Shown here: positions 25,609-33,722 of the stretch, piece by piece
Layout: every line of letters starts with the position of its first letter
Position numbering within the stretch: position 1 is the stretch's first letter
Source of the DNA: CAG-698 sp964385755
GTDB taxonomy: Bacteria > Bacillota_I > Bacilli_A > ML615J-28 > CAG-698
DNA length: 58,160 nucleotides
Reading direction: 5' to 3'
NCBI GenBank assembly: GCA_964385755.1
Contig: CAYLPZ010000014.1
Span: 1 to 58,160, forward strand
The notes under the pieces: model-generated
The model's input: the letters and a program-made list of their open reading frames with translations, nothing else
Told to the model about the DNA's origin: nothing
Database searches by the model: none
Position numbers and translations under genes: made by a program

Positions 25609-26304
25609 TTATTTAGCCTCCTTGTTTACTTTTCTTGTTGGTAAAACTTCTCCTTTACAGATCCATACTTTAACACCAAGTTTACCATATGTTGTATTTG
25701 CTTCTGCGATTGCATAATCAATATCAGCTCTTAGTGTATGTAGTGGAACTGTACCCTCACTATAACCTTCACGACGTGCCATTTCAGCGCCGCCTAAACG
25801 TCCAGAGATTGAAGTTTTAATTCCTTTAGCACCATTTTTCATAGCATCTTGAATTGCTTTCTTTTGAACTCTACGGAATGATGCTCTGTTTTCAAGTTGT
25901 TTTGCAATGTTACGAGCAACTAATGTTGCATCAATATATGGATTAGCAATTTCAACAACAGATACATAGAATACTTTCTTTGTCATCTTTTGTAATAATT
26001 GAACTAATGCATTTTTGTTAGCAGCTTCTTTACCAATAATGAAACCAGGTTTCATAGTGTAAATAGTTAGCATAACTTTTGTTTTTGTTCTTTCAATTTC
26101 AATCTTAGAAATTCCATGATCGTTAACACCTTTTTGGTCTTCACGTCCAGTAGGAAGTTCTTCATAGTATTTATATACTGTTTTACGAATCTTAATATCT
26201 TCTTGTAATAAGTCTGCAACTTCTTTTTTGTTAGCATACCATTTTGATTCCCAGTCTTTAATAACACCTATACGTAAACCGATTGGATTAACTTTTTGAC
26301 CCAT
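25609..26304 (-). CDS. rpsC: 30S ribosomal protein S3
   Basis: A 231-residue S3 with a type II KH domain (TKVMLTIYTMKPGFIIGKEAANK) and the C-terminal domain (GRLGGAEMARREGYSEGTVPLHTLRADIDYA). It sits at the mRNA entry tunnel with S4 and S5. In the KH loop GKEAANK differs from the common GxxG; otherwise standard. Confidence 0.98.
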   Translation of the reverse strand: MGQKVNPIGLRIGVIKDWESKWYANKKEVADLLQEDIKIRKTVYKYYEELPTGREDQKGVNDHGISKIEIERTKTKVMLTIYTMKPGFIIGKEAANKNALVQLLQKMTKKVFYVSVVEIANPYIDATLVARNIAKQLENRASFRRVQKKAIQDAMKNGAKGIKTSISGRLGGAEMARREGYSEGTVPLHTLRADIDYAIAEANTTYGKLGVKVWICKGEVLPTRKVNKEAK

Positions 26305-26313
26305 ATGTGCCTC

Positions 26314-26664
26314 CTAATTTCTCTCTTCAAGAACAATTGTTATATGACATGTTCTTTTTAATAATCTGTCTGCGCTACCTTTAGCTCTTGGTAAAAATCT
26401 CTTCATTGTTGGGCCTTCATTAACGTAAGCTTCTTTAACGAATAATTTTTGTTGATCTAAATTGTAGTTATTTACAGCATTTGCGGCAGCAGATTTTAAT
26501 ACTTTGCTAACAGCTTCTGTTGCACCATTTGGTGTTAATGTTAAAATTGCAGTAGCATCAGATAATTTCTTTCCTCTGACTAAATCTATTACTAATCTTG
26601 CTTTACGAGCAGTGATTCGAATCATCTTGGCAGTACATTTAGCTTGTTTTACTTGTCCTTCCAT
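26314..26664 (-). CDS. rplV: 50S ribosomal protein L22
   Basis: A 116-residue L22: MIRITARKARLVIDLVRGKK, LKSAAANAVNNYNLD, GPTMKRFLPRAKGSADRLLKRTCHI. The extended loop lines the exit tunnel. A short N-terminal extension MEGQVKQAKCTAK precedes the core. Confidence 0.98.
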   Translation of the reverse strand: MEGQVKQAKCTAKMIRITARKARLVIDLVRGKKLSDATAILTLTPNGATEAVSKVLKSAAANAVNNYNLDQQKLFVKEAYVNEGPTMKRFLPRAKGSADRLLKRTCHITIVLEERN

Positions 26665-26676
26665 GGTTCAATCCTC

Positions 26677-26946
26677 CTAGTCTGATTTCTTATCTTTACC
26701 GTGACCACGGTAAGTTCTTGTTGGAGCAAATTCTCCTAATTTATGTCCTACCATATCCTCTGTTACAAATACAGGAACATGAACTTTTCCATTATATACA
26801 GCGATTGTACGTCCAATAAACTGTGGGAATATTGTTGAACGACGTGACCATGTTTGTATAACTTTTTTATTAGCTTCTGATTGTGCTTCGACCTTTTTCA
26901 TTAAATGTTCATCACAAAAAGGTCCTTTTTTAAGTGAACGTGCCAT
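26677..26946 (-). CDS. rpsS: 30S ribosomal protein S19
   Basis: An 89-residue S19: MARSLKKGPFCDEHLMKKV, TWSRRSTIFPQFIGRTIAVYNGK, MVGHKLGEFAPTRTYRGHGKDKK. Pairs with S13 in the 30S head. Standard length. Confidence 0.98.
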   Translation of the reverse strand: MARSLKKGPFCDEHLMKKVEAQSEANKKVIQTWSRRSTIFPQFIGRTIAVYNGKVHVPVFVTEDMVGHKLGEFAPTRTYRGHGKDKKSD

Positions 26947-26961
26947 TATTTATTCCCCTTT

Positions 26962-27795
26962 CTACGCGTTACGACGACGAATAATTAAGTCGCTAGATTT
27001 TTTCTTGTTTTTACGAGTCTTCTTACCAAGAGCAATTTTACCCCAAGGAGTAAGAGGAGCTTTTCTACCAACTGGAGTTCTACCTTCACCACCACCGTGT
27101 GGGTGATCATTAGGGTTCATAACAGAACCACGAACAGTTGGATTAATACCCATATGACGTTTTCTACCAGCTTTACCAATATTAACGTTCATATAATCAG
27201 CATTTCCAACTTCACCGATTGTAGCGCGGCAAACACCTAGTAATTTACGAACTTCACCGCTTGTTAAACGGATAATTACATATTTACCTTCACGACCAAG
27301 GATTTGAGCACTAGCACCAGCAGAACGAACAAGTTGTCCACCATGTCCTTTATACATTTCAATGTTATGAATAACAGTACCCATAGGAATTTTTTCTAAT
27401 GGTAAGCTGTTACCTACACGAATATCAACTTCTTCACCAGAAATAATCTTATCGCCAACTTTAATACCTTTTGGAGCAAGGATATATCTCTTTTCACCAT
27501 CTGCATAATTTACTAAGCAAATATTTGCAGATCTATTTGGATCATATTCGATTGTAGCGATTGTACCAACGATACCATCTTTATTTCTCTTGAAATCAAT
27601 GATACGATATTTTCTTTTAGCACCGCCGCCTTGATGACGAACAGTGATTCTACCCATGTTGTTACGTCCACCTTTTTTAGCAAGAGGAGCAAGTAAACTC
27701 TTTTCAGGATTATTTTTAACTGTAAGTTCCTCATTTACTAATGTAGACATATTACGACGTCCATTAGTCGTTGGATTATATTTTTTAATTGCCAT
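26962..27795 (-). CDS. rplB: 50S ribosomal protein L2
   Basis: A 277-residue L2: MAIKKYNPTTNGRRNMSTL, GRITVRHQGGGAKRKYRIIDF and the C-terminal GSVMNPNDHPHGGGEGRTPVGR, whose His-rich loop lies near the peptidyl-transferase centre. Needed for subunit association. Confidence 0.98.
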   Translation of the reverse strand: MAIKKYNPTTNGRRNMSTLVNEELTVKNNPEKSLLAPLAKKGGRNNMGRITVRHQGGGAKRKYRIIDFKRNKDGIVGTIATIEYDPNRSANICLVNYADGEKRYILAPKGIKVGDKIISGEEVDIRVGNSLPLEKIPMGTVIHNIEMYKGHGGQLVRSAGASAQILGREGKYVIIRLTSGEVRKLLGVCRATIGEVGNADYMNVNIGKAGRKRHMGINPTVRGSVMNPNDHPHGGGEGRTPVGRKAPLTPWGKIALGKKTRKNKKKSSDLIIRRRNA

Positions 27796-27811
27796 ACGAG
27801 TAGCCTCCTAA

Positions 27812-28105
27812 TTAAATCTCAAAAACGTCTAGTGTGCAACCTTCTTCAAGTGTAACAATTGCTTTATGAACAGATGCTTTAAAACCAGCATAACGTCCAA
27901 CTGAATGAGGTTTTTTTCTAACGTTAATGATTCTTACGCTTTTAACTTTAGCGTTTTTAGATTCGAAAATCTTTTCAATTGCTTCTTTAACTTCAATTCT
28001 ATTTGCGTCTTTAGCAACTTCAAAAGTATATTTATTTTGTTCAGCTAACTTAGTTGTTTTTTCAGTAATAAGTTGTTTTACAATAACATCATAAGGATTT
28101 TTCAT
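27812..28105 (-). CDS. rplW: 50S ribosomal protein L23
   Basis: A 97-residue L23: DVIVKQLITEKTTKLAEQNKYTF, KSVRIINVRKKPHSVGR. It docks trigger factor at the tunnel exit. The ATG overlaps the rplD stop by one base. Confidence 0.97.
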   Translation of the reverse strand: MKNPYDVIVKQLITEKTTKLAEQNKYTFEVAKDANRIEVKEAIEKIFESKNAKVKSVRIINVRKKPHSVGRYAGFKASVHKAIVTLEEGCTLDVFEI

Positions 28106-28728
28106 TATTTTAATACCTCCTCATATTTCTTAACAGCTGCTTCTGTTAATACATAAGTTGTACCATTGATTAAATCATATACACTTAAGTGATCAACATT
28201 TTGTGCATAGCAGTTAGGGATGTTATTTGAAGATTTTACAACGTTTGTATTTTCTTCAGCTAACATAACGATAATTTTACCAGAAACTTTTAATGCTTCT
28301 AAAACTTTAACGAAATCTTTTGTTTTGATTGCATCTAGTTTAATATCATCAACAACTACTAAGCTGTTATTTGCTAATCTGTTTGATAATAATACTTTCT
28401 TTGCAAGTTTAACAACTTTTTTGTTTGTCTTAACTGCATAACTTCTTGGTTTTGGTCCGAATACGATACCACCACCACGCCATTGTGGAGCACGAGTTGT
28501 ACCTTGACGAGCATGACCAGTTCCTTTTTGTCTCCATGGTTTTTTACCACCACCGCTAACATCACTACGACCTTTAGTACAATGTGTTCCTTGTCTCATT
28601 CCTGCTCTTTCAGCATTAACAACATCATAAACAACTTGCATATTAGGTTGAACGCCAAATACTTCTTCAGAAAGAACAAGTTCTTTGACTTCTGTGCCTT
28701 CTTGATTTAAAACTTTAATTGTAGGCAT
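28105..28728 (-). CDS. rplD: 50S ribosomal protein L4
   Basis: A 207-residue L4 with the tunnel loop RQGTHCTKGRSDVSGGGKKPWRQKGTGHARQG and the GGGIVFGPKPRSYAVKTNKK block. In E. coli, L4 represses its own operon through the S10 leader; a structured leader is also found upstream of rpsJ here. Confidence 0.98.
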   Translation of the reverse strand: MPTIKVLNQEGTEVKELVLSEEVFGVQPNMQVVYDVVNAERAGMRQGTHCTKGRSDVSGGGKKPWRQKGTGHARQGTTRAPQWRGGGIVFGPKPRSYAVKTNKKVVKLAKKVLLSNRLANNSLVVVDDIKLDAIKTKDFVKVLEALKVSGKIIVMLAEENTNVVKSSNNIPNCYAQNVDHLSVYDLINGTTYVLTEAAVKKYEEVLK

Positions 28729-28744
28729 GTTTCAATTCTCCTTT

Positions 28745-29410
28745 CTACGCTAATGCTTCAGGGTTGATTGGTTGTTCACCAGCTTTAACGCCGTTAGAAA
28801 TCATAACGAATGAGTTCTTAGCACCAGGAACATTTCCCCTTACTAATATAATATTTTTTTCTACATCGATTTTAGCAATAACTAAATTTTGAATAGTTAC
28901 TTGTTCTCCACCTAATCTACCAGGCATTTTCTTATTTTTGAAAATTCTTGCAGAATCGATTGAACCCATTGAACCAGTTCCACGATGGTAACCAGAACCA
29001 TGAGCCATTGGACCTGTGTGGAAGTTGTGGCGTTTAATTACACCAGCGTAGCCTTTACCTTTACTTGTTCCAGTAACATCTACGATTTCACCTTCCGCAA
29101 ATATATTTGCTTTAACCTCTTGGCCTGCTTTAAAGACTAACATCTCGTCCCCAGCGATTTCTTTAATGAAGCGCTTAGGATTTGTGTCAGGATTAGCCTT
29201 CTTAGCATGCATCATTGCTGCTTTTGTTGTTCTTTTAACATTAGCATCTCCAAAACCTAACTGTACAGCTGAATAACCATCAGTTTCAACTGTCTTAACT
29301 TGTAGCACAACGTTATTTTCTACCTGAATTACTGTTACAGGAATTAAGTCACCTTGTGCTGAGAAAATTTGTGTCATACCAACTTTTCTACCTAAGATTC
29401 CTTTAGCCAT
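28745..29410 (-). CDS. rplC: 50S ribosomal protein L3
   Basis: A 221-residue L3: GILGRKVGMTQIF at the start, then GTSKGKGYAGVIKRHNFHTGPMAHGSGYHRGTGSMG, whose loop reaches the peptidyl-transferase centre. SD TAGGAGGTG. Normal place after rpsJ. Confidence 0.98.
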   Translation of the reverse strand: MAKGILGRKVGMTQIFSAQGDLIPVTVIQVENNVVLQVKTVETDGYSAVQLGFGDANVKRTTKAAMMHAKKANPDTNPKRFIKEIAGDEMLVFKAGQEVKANIFAEGEIVDVTGTSKGKGYAGVIKRHNFHTGPMAHGSGYHRGTGSMGSIDSARIFKNKKMPGRLGGEQVTIQNLVIAKIDVEKNIILVRGNVPGAKNSFVMISNGVKAGEQPINPEALA

Positions 29411-29438
29411 GAGTTTTTCACCTCCTAATTAATACTCA

Positions 29439-29744
29439 TTATTTAAGAATAATTTCAACACCTACAGGTATTTCTAGATGAACTAGAGCATCCATAGTTT
29501 TTGGTGTTGTTTCAATGATATCGATAAGACGTTTGTGAGTTCTTCTTTCAAATTGTTCACGACTATCTTTATGTTTGTGTGGTGAACGAATGATTGTGAA
29601 GACTTCTTTTTCTGTTGGTAGTGGAATAGGACCAGATACCTTAGCACCTGTCTTCTTCGCAGCCTCAACAAACTTTTTAGCCGCATCATCAATTAATCTG
29701 TGATCATAAGAAACCAATTTGATTCTTAACGCTTTTTTTGCCAT
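29439..29744 (-). CDS. rpsJ: 30S ribosomal protein S10
   Basis: A 101-residue S10 (NusE): LRIKLVSYDHRLIDDAAKKFVEAAKKTGAKVSGPIPLPTEKE, REQFERRTHKRLIDI. First gene of the superoperon. Besides its ribosomal role it takes part in NusB-linked antitermination in bacteria generally. SD GAAGGAGG. Confidence 0.98.
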   Translation of the reverse strand: MAKKALRIKLVSYDHRLIDDAAKKFVEAAKKTGAKVSGPIPLPTEKEVFTIIRSPHKHKDSREQFERRTHKRLIDIIETTPKTMDALVHLEIPVGVEIILK

Positions 29745-29870
29745 GTTTTTTCCTCCTTCGCTTTCATTTAAAATGTAGCTCGACTCCTTGCGAATTACCT
29801 GATAATCAGGGTCTTGGCAACGCTCCCGGGTGTATCAGCAACCTCGCATATCTTCGTCTTCTGCCTAACC
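29745..29870 (-). ncRNA. S10-operon leader (Bacillota type)
   Basis: About 125 bases of structured leader between the consensus promoter and rpsJ. It contains ATGCGAGGTTGCTGATACAC, then CCCGGGAGCGTTGCC and AAGACCCTGATTATCAGG, closely resembling the rpsJ leader known from Bacillus-type Firmicutes (GAGGUUGCUGACACACCCGG core). The GGTTGCTGATACACCCGGG block and the CTGATtATCAG hairpin (about 29801-29812) are the clearest elements. It probably mediates feedback by a ribosomal protein such as L4; the ligand is inference. Confidence 0.8.
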
Positions 29871-29876
29871 TTATTT

Positions 29877-29905
29877 ATTATACCAAAAGTAATATCAGTT
29901 GTCAA
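29877..29905 (-). promoter_or_regulatory. Perfect-consensus SigA promoter of the ribosomal superoperon
   Basis: Minus strand: TTGACA (29900-29905), 17-bp spacer, TATAAT (29877-29882). Exact matches in both boxes, as expected for the most strongly transcribed operon in the window. Confidence 0.93.
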
Positions 29906-30000
29906 CATTTATTTTCATATTTTTAAAAAATAATTTCTTTTTCTTCTAAAATCTTAAATTACAAAAAATATAGTATACTTTTAAACTTTTCTACCTCTAT

Positions 30001-30031
30001 AAAAATGTAAAAATGCAAGCTTTCGCCTGCA
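30001..30031 (-). terminator. Terminator of the yebC-like gene
   Basis: Minus strand: TGCAGGC, GAAA loop, GCTTGCA (30014-30031), then TTTTTACATTTTT. Confidence 0.8.
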
Positions 30032-30047
30032 CTTTTATTGTTCATTA

Positions 30048-30767
30048 TTATTTTGTTTTTATATTATGATATAGTTCTTGAACATCATCGATATCATCAA
30101 GAGCATTTTGGAAATTGTTAAACTTTCTCATACCATCTTCATCAAGTTCACAATATTGTTGAGGAAGCCAAGTAGTTTCATCTTCATCAAATTCAATCTC
30201 ACCAAATGCCGCAATTAATGCTTCTTTTGTTTTAGTGTATTCGTTACTTGGTGCATATACTGTTACATATTCTTCATCAAGTTCAACATCATTAACTTCT
30301 ACTTCAGCCATCATCAGTGCCTCTAATACTTCTTCATCTGTATGACCTTTGAATGTGAAAATTGCTAGGTTATCAAATTGATATGCAACGCAACCTGAAA
30401 CACCCATCTTAAAACCTGTTTTTCCAAAAGCTGTTTTAACTGCTGTGTAAGTTCTATTAACATTGTCTGTTAAACAGTCAACGATTACCATGCAGTTATT
30501 AGGACCAAATCCTTCATAACGCACAAAATTGTAAGCTTCTCCTGTTCCACCTTTAGCTTTTTCGATTGCTCTTTTAATTACGTCTGCTGGAATGTGTTCC
30601 CTTTTAGCTTTTTCAATTTCCTTCTTTAATGATTGATTAAGCTCAGGATCAGGGACACCACTCTTTGCTGCTACATAAATAGCTCTTGCATATTTGGCAT
30701 TTTGTTTACTTTTAATTGCTGCTGTCTTAGCCATTGAAGCAGCGCGTACCTCATGTGCTCTTCCCAT
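30048..30767 (-). CDS. YebC/PmpR-family protein
   Basis: A 239-residue YebC-family protein: MGRAHEVRAASMAKTAAIKSK at the start (the MAGHSKW-like region in the YeeN-type variant), HIPADVIKRAIEKAKGG, and YEGFGPNNCMVIVDCLTDNVNRT. Family members have been described as transcriptional regulators and, more recently, as ribosome-associated factors helping proline-rich translation; which applies here is unknown. A TATAAT lies at 30801-30806. Of the 285 bases up to the next gene, the rest is AT-rich and empty apart from a terminator. Confidence 0.92.
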   Translation of the reverse strand: MGRAHEVRAASMAKTAAIKSKQNAKYARAIYVAAKSGVPDPELNQSLKKEIEKAKREHIPADVIKRAIEKAKGGTGEAYNFVRYEGFGPNNCMVIVDCLTDNVNRTYTAVKTAFGKTGFKMGVSGCVAYQFDNLAIFTFKGHTDEEVLEALMMAEVEVNDVELDEEYVTVYAPSNEYTKTKEALIAAFGEIEFDEDETTWLPQQYCELDEDGMRKFNNFQNALDDIDDVQELYHNIKTK

Positions 30768-30970
30768 AAATCTTTCTCCTTTGCTTCATAAAGTGCCATT
30801 ATTATATCACTTTTCTTTAGAAAAATAAATATATTTTTAAAAATATGTTAAATATATGCATTTTTTATATTTTATTATTTAATCATTGAGTATTATTCAT
30901 TGATAATTTTTTTTGCAAATTAATTGCTATTTAGAATAATTTTTAGACATATTATATGTTTTTTATCTAT

Positions 30971-31018
30971 AAATAAAAATGATAATACATGGCAAAAAAT
31001 AAGCTCAGTATTATCACT
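30971..31018. terminator. Terminator downstream of the leucine-rich-repeat gene
   Basis: TGATAATAC (30980-30988) pairs perfectly with GTATTATCA (31008-31016); a T-rich tract follows on both strands. Confidence 0.7.
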
Positions 31019-31052
31019 TTTTTTAAAATATAAACAATACAAACATTAATTA

Positions 31053-33497
31053 TTAGTCAGGTTTTACATAATTATATGTAACATCAGCTTTTAAAAAGAA
31101 CTCATTACCGTTTCCAATACTTATCGCATTCCATTCTTCTTTTGTACCTATGAAATAAACGTTTGTTAAACTTTTACATCTGTCGAAAGCATAAGAATCA
31201 ATACTTGTTACTCCCTTTGTTAATGTTATACTTTCTAAACTAACACAGTCACGGAAAGCACTAAAATCAATACTTGTTACTCCTTCTGGCAACGTTATAC
31301 TTTTTAAACTTGTGCAGTTATAGAAAGTATAACCATTAATACATGTTATTCCTTCTTGTATTGTTATACTTGTTAAACTTGAACAGCCAGAGAAAGCACT
31401 CATTCCTATTTCTGTTACTCCTTCTGGAATAATAATACTTGTCAAGCGTGAACAGCCAGAGAAAGCATTAACATCTATATTTGTTAGACCATTTGGTAAA
31501 GTTATGTTTGTTAAGCTTGTACAATATAAGAAAGCATTATTACCTATACTTATTACTTCTTCTGGCAAAGCTATACTTGCTAGTTTTTTACAACCAGAGA
31601 AAGCTTCTGAAGCAATAAATTTTGTTTTATCATTAATGGAAAAAGAAATAAAATCAGTAGATTTAGTTTTTACTAATACTAAATACGGATTTTTATTGCT
31701 TCCTAAATATAAACCATTTTCATACTCATTGTATATTAAACTGTTACAATCAAGGAAAGCATCGACAACTATACTTGTTACATTTTCTGGAAGCATAATA
31801 TTTGTTAAACTGTTACAACCAGAGAAAGCACAATAACCAATACTTGTTATACTTTCTGGTAGAGTTATGCTTGTTATGTTATTAAATCCTTCAAAAGTAT
31901 AATCTTTAATTGTTGTTACTATATCTAGTAACACTATTTCAGTTACTTCTTTGTATACATTATGTTCATCTAACATATAAAATGACTTTGCATATACCAT
32001 TGGAGTAGAAGTATCATTTTCAAATGTTATATTACACCACTTTTCTAGTGTTCCTTGATAATATACTGTTACTAATTCTTTGCATCCATCGAAAGCATAT
32101 TCACCAACACTTATTAAACTTTCTGGTAATGTTATGCTTGTTAACCTAGCACAATTATCGAAAGCATATTTGCCTATGCTTTTTACTCCTTCCGGTAGCG
32201 TTATTCTTTTTAAATTAACACATCCATCGAAAGCGCAAGCACCTATATTTGTTACTTTTTCTTGTAATGTTATGCTTATTAATTTATTGCATCTAGAAAA
32301 AGCACAATAGCCTATGCTTATTAAACTTTCTGGTAGTGTTATGTCTGTTATATAATAAAATCCATAAAAAGTACAATTTTTAATCTTTGTTATTCCTTCT
32401 GGTATTACTATTTCGGTTACTTCTTTGTATTCATTATTTTCGCCTAACATATAAAATGACTTTGCATATGCCATTGGATTTGACTTCTCATTATCAAACG
32501 TTATATTACACCACTTTTCTATTGTGCCTTGATAGTATACTTTTCTTAAACTTTCACAATCATCGAAAGCATACATGCCAATACTTGTTAAGTTTTCTGG
32601 AATTGTTATATTTATTAAATCTTTACAACTATCAAAAGCATAGGAACCAATATATGTTACTTCTTCTGGTATATCTATTTCTTCTAATTTTTTACAACCA
32701 TAGAAAGCATTTGAAGCAATAAATTTTGTTTTTTCATTTATTTCACAAGATGTAATATTAGTTGAATTTGTTTTTACTAATACTAAATATTCATTTTCTT
32801 TACTTCCTAAATATAAACCATTTTCATATTCGTTATAAATTAAACTTTTACAATCTTCAAAAGTTTTTGAAACAATTATTTTCGTTTTTTCATTTATGAC
32901 ACAAGATGTAATATCAGTAGATTTTGCTTTTATTAGTGCTAAATATGGATTTTTATTATTTCCTAAATATAAACCATTTTCATATTCATTATATGTTAAT
33001 ATCTTACATTTTTCAAATGCTTTTAAGCCTATACTTGTTACACTTTCTGGTATTGTTATCCTTTTTAAACTTGTACAATCTTCAAAAGCACAATAACCTA
33101 TGCTCGTTACTCCTTTTGGGATTGTTATTCTTTTCAAACTATTACAACCTTTGAAGGCTTTATCACCTATACTTGTTACACATTTTGGGATTGTTATTCT
33201 TGTTAAGCTATTGCAATCATAGAAAGCATAAGAGCCAATACTTGTAACTGGTAATCCATTATTAGTTTTAGGAATAACTAATTTAGTAGGTTTTCCTATA
33301 TATCCACTAACATAATAACTTAGGTTATCTACTGATAATTTAAATTCTATTTCAATTTCATTATTACAAATTGTACATTTTCCATCTACATAATTATGTT
33401 CATGGGTTTTTATAAAATCACATCCAAACAATAGAATACAACTTGTAATCAAACATAATAGTAAAACCAACTGTAAAGTATTTTTCTTTAATTTCAT
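31053..33497 (-). CDS. BspA-like leucine-rich-repeat lipoprotein
   Basis: An 814-residue surface protein. Signal peptide with lipobox LLFGC (Cys26), then HEHNYVDGKCTICNN, a short Cys-containing spacer, and about 25 LRR_5/BspA-type repeats of roughly 23 residues (consensus LxxITIPEGVTSIGxxAFxxC.S). A longer block, YNEYENGLYLGxxxNxYL.LvKt.sT, recurs three times, and YYQGTxEKWCNITF twice, so large internal duplications built the protein. The C-terminus ends with VYFIGTKEEWNAISIGNGN. BspA-type repeats in other bacteria bind host proteins or other bacteria; no ligand is predictable. Monocistronic, with its own promoter and terminator. Confidence 0.95.
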   Translation of the reverse strand: MKLKKNTLQLVLLLCLITSCILLFGCDFIKTHEHNYVDGKCTICNNEIEIEFKLSVDNLSYYVSGYIGKPTKLVIPKTNNGLPVTSIGSYAFYDCNSLTRITIPKCVTSIGDKAFKGCNSLKRITIPKGVTSIGYCAFEDCTSLKRITIPESVTSIGLKAFEKCKILTYNEYENGLYLGNNKNPYLALIKAKSTDITSCVINEKTKIIVSKTFEDCKSLIYNEYENGLYLGSKENEYLVLVKTNSTNITSCEINEKTKFIASNAFYGCKKLEEIDIPEEVTYIGSYAFDSCKDLINITIPENLTSIGMYAFDDCESLRKVYYQGTIEKWCNITFDNEKSNPMAYAKSFYMLGENNEYKEVTEIVIPEGITKIKNCTFYGFYYITDITLPESLISIGYCAFSRCNKLISITLQEKVTNIGACAFDGCVNLKRITLPEGVKSIGKYAFDNCARLTSITLPESLISVGEYAFDGCKELVTVYYQGTLEKWCNITFENDTSTPMVYAKSFYMLDEHNVYKEVTEIVLLDIVTTIKDYTFEGFNNITSITLPESITSIGYCAFSGCNSLTNIMLPENVTSIVVDAFLDCNSLIYNEYENGLYLGSNKNPYLVLVKTKSTDFISFSINDKTKFIASEAFSGCKKLASIALPEEVISIGNNAFLYCTSLTNITLPNGLTNIDVNAFSGCSRLTSIIIPEGVTEIGMSAFSGCSSLTSITIQEGITCINGYTFYNCTSLKSITLPEGVTSIDFSAFRDCVSLESITLTKGVTSIDSYAFDRCKSLTNVYFIGTKEEWNAISIGNGNEFFLKADVTYNYVKPD

Positions 33498-33540
33498 ATT
33501 ATCTCCTTAAATTACTGTAAAATGAATTTAGTTAAACACA

Positions 33541-33568
33541 ATTATACCATTTTTTTAGAAATAATCAA
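33541..33568 (-). promoter_or_regulatory. SigA-type promoter of the LRR lipoprotein
   Basis: Minus strand: TTGATT (33563-33568), 16-bp spacer, TATAAT (33541-33546), about 45 bases before the ATG. Confidence 0.7.
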
Positions 33569-33682
33569 TTTTTAAAATTAATATTTAACTATAATATAAA
33601 AATAAATTAATTTCTTTACAATAATTTATGTTAAATAATTAATTATTTTAAGGTTTCTTGCATTTATTTATACTACTTATCT

Positions 33683-33715
33683 AAAAAAAAGATTGCAAGA
33701 AAAATCTTACAATCT
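33683..33715 (-). terminator. Terminator of the first amidase lipoprotein gene
   Basis: Minus strand: AGATTGtAAGA / TCTTgCAATCT stem (33690-33715) followed by eight T residues. Confidence 0.85.
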
Positions 33716-33722
33716 AATCATT

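Noticed and set aside
30832..30960. Possible small gene or RNA in the 285-base gap after yebC
   Set aside because: Only AT-rich sequence with many stops and no stable hairpin until the terminator at 30971.
31504..33154. Several plus-strand ORFs opposite the LRR gene
   Set aside because: They repeat with the LRR period and mirror its repeats; no independent start signals.
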